Assembly (NCBI GenBank): GCA_020853515.1
Contig: JADYYU010000279.1
Span: 1-5,165 of the forward strand
Length of the DNA stretch: 5,165 nt
Source: Chitinophagaceae bacterium
GTDB taxonomy: Bacteria; Bacteroidota; Bacteroidia; Chitinophagales; Chitinophagaceae
Direction of reading: 5' to 3'
How positions within the stretch are numbered: the first letter of the stretch is position 1; every line of letters starts with the position of its first letter. The position numbers and the translations under genes are program-made. The notes under the pieces are model-generated. The model made no database searches, had not been told where the DNA came from, and saw only the letters and a list, made by a program, of their open reading frames with translations. This document shows, one piece after another, positions 1-5,165 of this stretch.

Positions 1-977
1 CTGCCGCCATTGTCAACACCGTGATACATGGTGATGATATTTTTTGCGTTTAATCCCCGCGATAATAAAAATTGTTTCACTGCTTCTGCTCTGTTAAATG
101 ATAATTCGCTGTTGTGTCGTGCAGATCCCAGTTTACTGGCAAACCCCTGAACTACGATGGTTACTCTCGGATCATATTGTTTTACAATCGATACCACTTC
201 TTCTAATGTTGTTTTGTCAGCATAACTGATAGTAGTGCTGTTATTCGCATAATAGATCATGTGCTTATAATTTGCCAGTCCTTTTTTTAATGAATCATTC
301 TTTTGGATATAGACCACAGAGCTTTCATGGATCGATTGATTTTTGAGTTGCAGTTCTCTGTTCATTTCATCAAGTTTTGATCTTAATGCGCTAATTTCAT
401 CATCATATTCTCCGTCTTTTTTTTGCTGGGAGAGCAGGGTCAGTACCCTCACTTCTTCGTTTAGTGAATTCACTGTTCTTTGTAAGGAGAGGGTTTCCTC
501 AGAAGGACTCGCAGGCTCAGCGGTCGCTTGTATCTGGGGCGGTGTACTACTATAAACGATTTGAGGTTGCTGTTGTGGTTGCAATGGTTGCTGCTGCTGA
601 TAAAATACGGCAGGGGCCTGAGGGTAAGAAGATACGGGCGCTGTACCATAATTATTCATCCGATTTCCTGCATTCATCATTAATAAATCGATCCGCTGAT
701 TGATCCGGTCGAACTCACGATACAATCTGCTATCATCTGGCTTTTCTTTGGGTTCAAAAGCATTTTTAAATTCCTGATTCATAGCCAGTTCTTTCTTTCT
801 CTTTTCAATCTGCGCTCTCTTTTTGTCAGCAATATTGGTTAAGAATGATTCTAATTCTGCTTTGGTCATCACTATTTCACTTTCCTTGTTTTTTGGGTTT
901 TGATCTTGTGCCTTAGCCGTCAGTCCCATCCATAAGCAGGTCGTAAACAGGAGTACATATTTATATTTTACATTCAT
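1..977 (-). CDS. OmpA-family peptidoglycan-binding exported protein (C-terminus cut by window edge)
   Basis: The open frame runs from ATG at 977 to the left edge and gives 325 residues with no stop. Residues 1-23 form a Sec signal peptide with a hydrophobic core at about 8-21 and A-K-A before the predicted cleavage at Q24, so the protein is exported. A charged helical segment follows (about 30-105, containing MTKAELES at 37-44), then a Q/P-rich flexible stretch (about 112-156), a probable coiled coil (about 157-215), and an OmpA-like domain from about 235. The domain is recognised by G-F-A-S at 278-281, N289, and L-S-F-N-R-A at 292-297. Arg296 matches the conserved peptidoglycan-contacting Arg, while Ser281 occupies the usual Asp position, as is common in Bacteroidota homologues. 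There is no beta barrel. Its likely role is anchoring an outer-membrane assembly to peptidoglycan from the periplasm. It starts 26 bp after the stop of the triple-barrel gene and is probably co-transcribed with it. Perhaps 20-40 C-terminal residues are missing. The family is secure; the partner is inferred. Confidence 0.88.
   Translation of the reverse strand, partial: MNVKYKYVLLFTTCLWMGLTAKAQDQNPKNKESEIVMTKAELESFLTNIADKKRAQIEKRKKELAMNQEFKNAFEPKEKPDDSRLYREFDRINQRIDLLMMNAGNRMNNYGTAPVSSYPQAPAVFYQQQQPLQPQQQPQIVYSSTPPQIQATAEPASPSEETLSLQRTVNSLNEEVRVLTLLSQQKKDGEYDDEISALRSKLDEMNRELQLKNQSIHESSVVYIQKNDSLKKGLANYKHMIYYANNSTTISYADKTTLEEVVSIVKQYDPRVTIVVQGFASKLGSARHNSELSFNRAEAVKQFLLSRGLNAKNIITMYHGVDNGG
561..599 (-). 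repeat. Gln/Pro low-complexity tract inside the OmpA-family gene
   Basis: Codons for residues 127-139 are almost all CAG/CAA with interspersed proline and leucine codons, including three consecutive CAG codons. The tract lies between the N-terminal helical segment and the coiled coil and probably acts as a flexible periplasmic spacer. Its repetitive codons could allow length variation between strains, which is inference. Confidence 0.55.
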
Positions 978-1003
978 TTTCTTAAATTTTTTGTGGGTGA
1001 ATA

Positions 1004-3199
1004 CTAAAACTTGAATCGATATCCTACTGCAATTTGATTATTTCTAAATATACCTCTGATCGTATAATCGGCAAATAAACTTCCTCTGCCTATTTTGAAT
1101 CCGGTACCTGCGATCACATTCGTATTGAAACTAAATTCTTTGCCTAAGTTATGTAATCCAAGGCCAAATCCTAGATACGGTTGAAATTTTGAATGGGGGA
1201 TGGTAAAGGGATAGATGCCATTGGCGCTGACTCCAAATCCATTTGTATTTCCTAAAGCCACATAAAACTCAGGCATAAATAGCACATTGGTATTTGTAAA
1301 TCCAACATAAGTTCTGATGCCAATATTGGTAGTGGAAGCATCGCCAAAGTTACCTCCTACATAGGCGCCTAATCCTTTGTTTAACACTGCACCGATTACC
1401 TGCTCAGTCGCAGTATTTGGCGCAGGTACTACTGTTACCGCAGGTGGTGCAGCGATTACAGTTTGATTTTGTATTTTCAGTGTATTGATATTTTCGTTTT
1501 GCTGATCGATCTTTTGATTTAATTTGTTGATTTCCTGTATCAATCGATCATTGACTGCGCTGTAGTTTGGATCTGCAAGGGGTTGATTGGCGGCAGCAGA
1601 TCTTTCCTCTTTCACATTGGATGAAGTAACTTCTTTGTTCATATTAATTAAAAGTTTCTCTAATCTATCCAGTCTATTCTCGAGGTTAGGGGTTTGTTCA
1701 TTTTCTACTCCATCCACAACTTTGTTTATCATGCTTTCTAATTCTGCCGGTGTCATTCTGATTAAATTGTCATCTACATGCAGGCTTTTTTCTTCCAGAG
1801 ATTTTTTCTCTGCCATGATCTTCGTTACTTTTTCTACATCATTTTTTTCATAAGCAATTTTCAGTTCTTGTTCTAAAGATTTGATTTGATTGTTGTAGGC
1901 CTCGCGTTCCGGTGAAAAGCGATTATCAAATTCTTTTTCTGTTTGTTTATTTGTATTTGCACTTTTGCCTAATTTTAATTTTACACCCACATTATACATT
2001 GTATTTTGTCTTAATTGATCGGTAGAATTTAAATCTAACACATTCATATTTTTATCTTCTACTGTGTACACTAAATTGGCTGCTCCAAATGCTTCAATAT
2101 ATTTTCCCATTGGTACAGAAAGTCCTACGCCACCTTTTGCAAAGTAACCTGAAGCGGTTGCCTGATAAACATCAGGAAAATTACTCACCAGTTTACCTTT
2201 GTACGCATTGTCTACATTAATATAGCCACCACCTATTGTAATGTATGGCACTACACCCCTGGCTACATTTAATTGTCCGATAAAATCGGCACCAAACATT
2301 GCTAAGTTGCCAAAATCGAGGGAGGGGTCTTTCCCTTCAGTAGCTTGATAGTAATATCCTCTCAAACCTACAAAATCAGTAAAGTCTACTCCCAAAATAC
2401 CACCTAACAGGTAGGTACTTCTGTAAGCCGATTTTTGATTGAAATCCAAATAGGCACCCGCCGGGGCTAAGGTCACTTTCATTCCGGAAAAGCCACTGCT
2501 GAACCGGTTCAGATACGCTTTGTCCATGTCAGAATAATTGCTTGTATTTCTGCCACCTAAATAAAACTGCAATCCGGTGCTTACACTCCAGTTATACATA
2601 ACAGTTCTATCCTGTGTATTGATCCAACTATTGAAATCGTCTGTGCCGTTAGGGTCGTAGAGGAGGCTACCCGGATTCATGTTATAAACTAATCCACGAC
2701 CTTCGATATTGAAGGTAGCCCGATTGGTGAGATTGGCTTTAAATCCTATTCCACCTGTGGCATACAAATTTTGATTTTTATAGGTTCCCAGTAAACCAAT
2801 ATTACGTTTGAATGTCTGCACTCCGGTACCTATTATGATATAGGGAGCATAATTTTTAATGGGAATATTTGCTTTAAACTCAGCACCTACTTTGTGCACA
2901 TCAATTTTTCTATCTGTAAAATTAAAATTCGGATCCAGTCTTTGTATATCATTTTCGTAGGATCCAAAGTTTTGTTTCATATTAATGGATTGCTCGTAAG
3001 TTCCACGCAGCTCTACATACTTGCCAAATGCAAATCCTGTTTGAAAACCCCACATGGCTCCATTTTCAATGGTTGATTTCCCATCAAACCAGTTGTAACT
3101 TAAAGTGGGTGTTACAAGAATACTCACATCCTCGACCTGTGCATCCGCTTTTGCAAATCCACATACAATAAGCATCGTAATTAGTAATAGTTTTTTCAT
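1004..3199 (-). CDS. Multi-domain outer-membrane protein: two tandem barrel-like domains, coiled coil, third barrel-like domain
   Basis: This 731-residue protein starts at ATG 3199. That start gives a textbook signal peptide (MKKLLLITML, then A-D-A before Q21), whereas the in-frame ATG at 3235 would add 12 polar residues in front of it. Residues about 24-217 and 239-412 are rich in alternating aromatic/aliphatic strands with turns and resemble each other: V-x-L-R-G-x-Y-x-Q, G-A-x-F, P-Y-I-x-I-G-x-G, G-G-x-G, L-V-Y and M-Y-N occur in the same order in both. Residues about 418-578 are highly charged and helical, probably coiled coil, with MTPAELES at 482-489. A Pro/Ala/Val hinge (about 581-595) leads to a third domain (about 609-731) with roughly eight predicted strands, ending in V-G-Y-R-F-K-F. 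The terminal Phe fits a BAM recognition signal. No enzyme motif was seen. Its role is probably structural or porin-like in the outer membrane, with the helical part in the periplasm. It is first in a probable operon with the OmpA-family gene. Location is fairly sure; function is unknown. Confidence 0.87.
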   Translation of the reverse strand: MKKLLLITMLIVCGFAKADAQVEDVSILVTPTLSYNWFDGKSTIENGAMWGFQTGFAFGKYVELRGTYEQSINMKQNFGSYENDIQRLDPNFNFTDRKIDVHKVGAEFKANIPIKNYAPYIIIGTGVQTFKRNIGLLGTYKNQNLYATGGIGFKANLTNRATFNIEGRGLVYNMNPGSLLYDPNGTDDFNSWINTQDRTVMYNWSVSTGLQFYLGGRNTSNYSDMDKAYLNRFSSGFSGMKVTLAPAGAYLDFNQKSAYRSTYLLGGILGVDFTDFVGLRGYYYQATEGKDPSLDFGNLAMFGADFIGQLNVARGVVPYITIGGGYINVDNAYKGKLVSNFPDVYQATASGYFAKGGVGLSVPMGKYIEAFGAANLVYTVEDKNMNVLDLNSTDQLRQNTMYNVGVKLKLGKSANTNKQTEKEFDNRFSPEREAYNNQIKSLEQELKIAYEKNDVEKVTKIMAEKKSLEEKSLHVDDNLIRMTPAELESMINKVVDGVENEQTPNLENRLDRLEKLLINMNKEVTSSNVKEERSAAANQPLADPNYSAVNDRLIQEINKLNQKIDQQNENINTLKIQNQTVIAAPPAVTVVPAPNTATEQVIGAVLNKGLGAYVGGNFGDASTTNIGIRTYVGFTNTNVLFMPEFYVALGNTNGFGVSANGIYPFTIPHSKFQPYLGFGLGLHNLGKEFSFNTNVIAGTGFKIGRGSLFADYTIRGIFRNNQIAVGYRFKF
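1466..1948 (-). other. Periplasmic coiled-coil region of the multi-barrel protein
   Basis: This segment encodes about 161 residues dominated by Glu, Lys, Asn, Gln and Leu with hydrophobic spacing typical of coiled coils, for example the stretch around L-E-N-R-L-D-R-L-E-K-L-L. It joins barrel-like domains two and three. Bacterial outer-membrane barrels with an even strand number have both ends on the periplasmic side, so the linker should lie in the periplasm. It contains the MT-x-AELES motif shared with the downstream OmpA-family protein. Confidence 0.6.
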
Positions 3200-3755
3200 A
3201 TTTATATAATTTAAGATTTTGATTTCATTATTCATTTCAAAAATTGCCTATGGCATTTCAGGGTAAGTAAAATATGCTATCGATTATTATCAAAGCAGTT
3301 TCTGACCCATGCAATGATGGCTCTTATACGTTGGCATGCTGAACAGCAAGTAGTAATGGTTGATTATTTTTTCAATTAGAAACTGTATTCTACCGAAATG
3401 TTTTAATAGTGCAAAGGTCCGGCTTATTAATGTTAAATACTTATACAATTAGGGTTAATAGTTATGTAGTTCGCATTAAATAGCGGACATACTGAAAGTT
3501 CACAGTAGAGTCAGGTTGTGATGATGATGCAGAGGCAGGATACCCTGTGGCCGTTTCACGACTTATGCAGTCATGAGCTTGCGAAATTGTTTGTGCCGGA
3601 AACTGCGGTATGGATAAAAATTTTGTTCATGCTTCACTAGCGGGAGCTATTTCTTAGCCCAGCGTCATAGGAATTCGATAAACAATTACAAAATCAGACA
3701 AGGGCTGTGTTCTCACAATGCAATACTGTACAAAAGGTAGACTGCAAAGTTGCAA
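3200..3755. other. Gene-poor interval between two minus-strand genes
   Basis: These 556 bp hold no convincing gene on either strand. The longest open stretches are about 54 stop-free codons on the minus strand (3462-3626, no usable early start) and a 36-codon plus-strand frame from 3521, neither with a recognisable product or start context. The part nearest 3200 must hold the leader and promoter of the multi-barrel gene, since that gene reads leftwards from here. I found only weak matches to the Bacteroidota -33/-7 consensus, for instance TTTG near 3291-3294 with a poor TATTTTAC-like box. No tRNA, CRISPR or insertion-sequence end was seen, and no strong terminator follows the gene that ends at 3756. 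Confidence 0.5.
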
Positions 3756-4430
3756 CTAGCGTTTACTTTTCTTCTTTTCTTTATTGTACCTGATCACGTA
3801 TTTGGCGACAGCAGTGCCGGCAGCGTCGTAGCATTGCGCAATACGATTGGCGACATCGGTATTCATGGTTCGGGCTACTACGCGCATGATCTGACCCTGG
3901 TTGCCCAGATTGGATTTGGCTTTCACGATGCCTTTCGCATTGAGAATTCTGCCTTTGGCAAGTACTTTGCCGCTTGCAATATCCACAAAGCTGATCTCGA
4001 AGTCGGCGGTTGCAGGAACGTTTTTGACATAGGTCCCTTCACCGGTTTTTGCTTTAACAAGTTTGACCACCAGTTTAAACTGCTGGTCGTTGCCCGGGGC
4101 TATTTTCATATTCTTTTTACCTGTTTTCTTAAACGATTTTTCGAAATGTTCCGGATATCTTTTAGCTTTTACGTCCTGCCAGTGTTGTACAAAATTATCA
4201 CCCCTTCCATCTTTTTTTTCATTGAATTCTTCCTGCCTGTTCTCCAGAAATTCGGATTCGGTTTTGCCATTTACCAGTACACCGTCAAACTGGTATTCGA
4301 CATTCATGTGCTTGATACCCTGCAAAAAAGTGAGTCGTTTATCACCTGCAGAATCCCACAGGATGGTTTGGGCCAATGATGAGGCCGCTGAGATGCAAAG
4401 GACAATAAATAAGAAGGATAATTTTTTCAT
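3756..4430 (-). CDS. Secreted protein of unknown function
   Basis: The 224-residue product begins with a clear Sec signal peptide (MKKLSFLFIVLCISAASSLA, predicted cleavage before Q21), so it is exported, probably to the periplasm. The mature part is mixed alpha/beta. Residues about 54-110 are charged and helical, with several Lys/Glu runs, W84 and a R-Y-P-E-H-F segment. Residues about 117-162 look like beta strands with hydrophobic alternation (F-K-L-V-V-K-L-V, then F-E-I-S-F-V-D and G-K-V-L-A-K-G). The C-terminus is a basic K-E-K-K-K-S-K-R tail. The mature part has one cysteine, C200, and no lipobox, so it is not a lipoprotein. I do not recognise a named family or catalytic motif; it resembles the many short exported orphan proteins of Bacteroidota. 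It is divergent from the TonB-receptor-like gene across 367 bp and lies more than 500 bp upstream of the multi-barrel gene, so it is probably its own transcription unit. The start is supported by the signal peptide. Confidence 0.82.
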   Translation of the reverse strand: MKKLSFLFIVLCISAASSLAQTILWDSAGDKRLTFLQGIKHMNVEYQFDGVLVNGKTESEFLENRQEEFNEKKDGRGDNFVQHWQDVKAKRYPEHFEKSFKKTGKKNMKIAPGNDQQFKLVVKLVKAKTGEGTYVKNVPATADFEISFVDIASGKVLAKGRILNAKGIVKAKSNLGNQGQIMRVVARTMNTDVANRIAQCYDAAGTAVAKYVIRYNKEKKKSKR

Positions 4431-4515
4431 AGTGTATATTCACTGAGTGTTTAAAATATGGATAAGCAAAACGAATATAATGACTAATTTGATAGTGGGG
4501 TAGTGTTTTGATAAG

Positions 4516-4558
4516 AATTATCGGGACTTTTTTGGATTTTTGATTACAAATTATCGGG
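4516..4558. repeat. Direct repeat of AATTATCGGG (two copies)
   Basis: The 10-mer AATTATCGGG occurs exactly at 4516-4525 and 4549-4558, a 33-bp period close to three DNA turns. The first copy overlaps a small dyad, GATAA-GAA-TTATC, at 4510-4522. The pair lies about 90-130 bp upstream of the secreted-protein gene and about 240-280 bp upstream of the receptor gene, so it could serve either as a regulator site. No regulator is identified. Confidence 0.4.
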
Positions 4559-4644
4559 TAATGTGCTTTAATTCAAATTTGATAAATGCACAATTCCCGG
4601 CTGGGAAATTAAAAAGCGCAAAGGCCCAAAGCCCGACATGCGTG

Positions 4645-4695
4645 CCACCTTCCTTTAGGATGCATATTCATATTCAAAAGGAAGTACCACCTTCC
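4645..4695. repeat. Direct repeat CCACCTTCC with an embedded inverted repeat
   Basis: CCACCTTCC occurs exactly at 4645-4653 and 4687-4695, a 42-bp period equal to four helical turns. Between and overlapping them is a perfect 8-bp inverted repeat, CTTCCTTT at 4649-4656 and AAAGGAAG at 4677-4684, with a 20-bp spacer that itself contains two tandem CATATT units. Neither strand has a T-run that would make this an intrinsic terminator, so a regulatory or structural role is more likely. Confidence 0.4.
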
Positions 4696-4701
4696 GAAAT
4701 T

Positions 4702-4765
4702 AATTTTACAATTCAACCCTGAAATTTGACAATTCAAAGACTTGGAGAAACAGGATTTGACAATT
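4702..4765. promoter_or_regulatory. Three phased dyad repeats (AATT-TKAC-AATT), candidate operator
   Basis: Three copies of a 12-bp dyad lie at 4702-4713 (AATTTTACAATT), 4723-4734 (AATTTGACAATT) and 4754-4765 (GATTTGACAATT). The extended 12-mer ATTTGACAATTC is identical at 4724-4735 and 4755-4766, and the first copy differs by one base. The start-to-start spacings are 21 and 31 bp, close to two and three helical turns, so all three copies face the same side of the helix. The array ends about 30 bp before the start codon of the receptor-like gene, where an operator or activator site would sit. Confidence 0.5.
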
Positions 4766-4771
4766 CTGTTT
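4748..4771 (+). promoter_or_regulatory. Strong short inverted repeat before the receptor gene
   Basis: Arms AAACAGGATT (4748-4757) and AATTCTGTTT (4762-4771) surround the loop TGAC. In RNA this gives nine Watson-Crick pairs plus one G-U. The hairpin contains the third dyad repeat and ends 26 bp before the start codon. As DNA it may be an extended operator half-site pair. As RNA it could be a leader hairpin, but the T-run after it is short (TTTT followed by A), so it is not a convincing terminator. Confidence 0.45.
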
Positions 4772-4779
4772 TAATCTTG
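4772..4779 (+). promoter_or_regulatory. Possible Bacteroidota -7 box for the receptor gene
   Basis: TAATCTTG matches the Bacteroidota -7 consensus TAnnTTTG with one mismatch and would put the transcript start roughly 5-15 bases before the ATG at 4798. The nearest upstream TTTG (4756-4759) is only 12 bp away, shorter than the usual spacing of about 17-23 bp, so the match is weak. If real, the adjacent inverted repeat would overlap the polymerase site and suit a repressor or activator. Confidence 0.22.
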
Positions 4780-4797
4780 CACCATAAAAAATACGAA

Positions 4798-5165
4798 ATG
4801 AAGCAAATTTTAATTTTAGTGCTGGCATTCATGTTACCTGGGCATCTGTTTGCACAGAATAATACGCAAAATATAAGAGGTGTGGTGCTTGATAAGCAGT
4901 CGCAGTCTGTCATTATTGGTGCCACCGTTTCAATTTCAGGCAGCAATCTGAATAAAGGAGCACAAACCAATGAGAAGGGACAATATATGATCGGTGATGT
5001 CGCCCCCGGTCGTTATGAAATTAAGATCAGCTATGTGGGTTATAAGGAGGTGGTGATACCCAATGTGGTGGTGTCTTCAGGTAAGGAAACCATTGTGGAT
5101 GTTGCCATGGAAGAAAATGTGCGCAGTCTGAAAGGGGCTGTGGTGAAGGGTTTTAATAAGGCCAA
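4798..5165 (+). CDS. Probable TonB-dependent receptor, N-terminal fragment (CarboxypepD_reg-like domain)
   Basis: The frame opens at ATG 4798 and is still open at the right edge, giving 122 residues. Residues 1-19 are a signal peptide with a hydrophobic core and L-F-A before Q20. Residues about 26-106 form a CarboxypepD_reg-like beta-sandwich, recognised by I-R-G-V-V near 26-30, I-G-A-T-V at 40-44, the T-N-E-K-G-Q-Y block at 57-63, A-P-G-R-Y-E-I at 69-75 and S-Y-V-G-Y at 78-82. In Bacteroidota this domain commonly precedes the plug and barrel of outer-membrane TonB-dependent importers. The following L-K-G-A-V-V-K-G-F-N-K resembles the link into such receptors, but the plug and barrel lie outside the window. 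The substrate cannot be told. The start is supported by the signal peptide and the A-rich leader. Alternatives are other outer-membrane proteins that carry this domain. It is divergent from the secreted protein, with a phased repeat array directly upstream. Confidence 0.75.
   Translation, partial: MKQILILVLAFMLPGHLFAQNNTQNIRGVVLDKQSQSVIIGATVSISGSNLNKGAQTNEKGQYMIGDVAPGRYEIKISYVGYKEVVIPNVVVSSGKETIVDVAMEENVRSLKGAVVKGFNKA

Larger units (their letters stand above)
4431..4797. promoter_or_regulatory. Divergent, repeat-rich intergenic region
   Basis: This 367-bp stretch separates two divergently read genes, so it must contain both their promoters. A 60-codon plus-strand frame within it (4540-4722) has no signal peptide, no recognisable motif and overlaps several repeats, so I treat the region as non-coding. 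It carries at least four sets of short repeats, listed separately, most of them in the half nearer the TonB-receptor-like gene. Confidence 0.6.

Noticed and set aside
343..703. Two plus-strand open frames inside the OmpA-family gene
   Set aside because: Both are antisense to a continuous 325-residue frame with a signal peptide and an OmpA-like domain, and neither resembles a protein.
1587..1853. An 88-codon plus-strand frame inside the multi-barrel gene
   Set aside because: It is the complement of the Lys/Glu-rich coiled-coil region, which yields Ser/Phe/Leu-rich antisense frames.
3200..3235. An upstream in-frame ATG at 3235 as start of the multi-barrel gene
   Set aside because: It would place 12 polar residues before a canonical signal peptide that begins at the ATG at 3199.
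3462..3626. A 54-codon stop-free stretch on the minus strand in the gene-poor interval
   Set aside because: It has no start codon near its beginning, and a run of this length is expected by chance over six frames in 550 bp; I recognise nothing in the translation.
3521..3640. A 36-codon plus-strand frame starting with three Met codons
   Set aside because: It is short, has no credible start context and no recognisable product.
3743..3754. Palindrome TGCAAAGTTGCA next to the stop of the secreted-protein gene, as a terminator
   Set aside because: The stem is only five base pairs, with a two-base loop, and the nearest T-run in the direction of transcription is short and displaced.
3750..4379. 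A 209-codon plus-strand open frame opposite the secreted-protein gene
   Set aside because: The minus-strand frame has a proper signal peptide and plausible protein composition. The plus-strand product has no signal, is unusually rich in Phe and lacks recognisable motifs, so it is an antisense shadow.
4063..4446. A 127-codon plus-strand frame overlapping the same gene
   Set aside because: It is antisense to the secreted-protein gene and runs across its start codon; the product is Ser/Phe/Cys-rich with no family features.
4592..4610. Hairpin-like sequence around TTCCC-GGCT-GGGAA as a terminator
   Set aside because: There is no T-run after it on either strand, and it lies between divergent genes where no terminator is needed.
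4734..4970. A 78-codon minus-strand frame overlapping the receptor-like gene
   Set aside because: It is antisense to a frame with a signal peptide and CarboxypepD_reg-like signatures, and its product has no recognisable features.

Overview
The window looks like chromosomal DNA from a member of the Bacteroidota, probably near the Chitinophagales/Sphingobacteriales, though the genus cannot be read from it. The evidence is moderate AT richness, A-rich leaders without Shine-Dalgarno sequences, four genes that all encode Sec signal peptides, an OmpA-like domain carrying the G-x-A-S signature common in this phylum, and a CarboxypepD_reg-like N-terminus of the sort found on TonB-dependent receptors. 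All four genes are envelope genes.

Layout: (1) 1-977, minus strand, is an exported OmpA-family protein cut off by the left edge inside its peptidoglycan-binding domain. (2) 1004-3199, minus strand, is a 731-residue outer-membrane protein with two related N-terminal beta-barrel-like domains, a long charged coiled-coil region, and a third C-terminal barrel-like domain. It lies 26 bp upstream of gene 1 on the same strand, so the two probably form an operon. (3) 3200-3755 is a gene-poor interval with no convincing gene. (4) 3756-4430, minus strand, is a secreted protein of unknown function. (5) 4431-4797 is a divergent intergenic region rich in short repeats, including three helically phased AATT-TKAC-AATT dyads and a 10-bp-arm hairpin next to the following gene. 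(6) 4798 to the right edge, plus strand, is the N-terminus of a probable TonB-dependent receptor.

The most interesting unit is the gene pair in 1-3199. A classical OmpA joins one barrel to a peptidoglycan-binding domain in one chain. Here the barrels (three, in one polypeptide) and the peptidoglycan-binding domain are in separate adjacent genes. Both proteins carry the same short motif, MT-x-AELES, within a predicted helical periplasmic region. This suggests, as inference only, that the two form a split outer-membrane/peptidoglycan tether whose periplasmic helices interact. The second item of interest is the phased repeat array before the TonB-receptor-like gene, a good candidate operator region.
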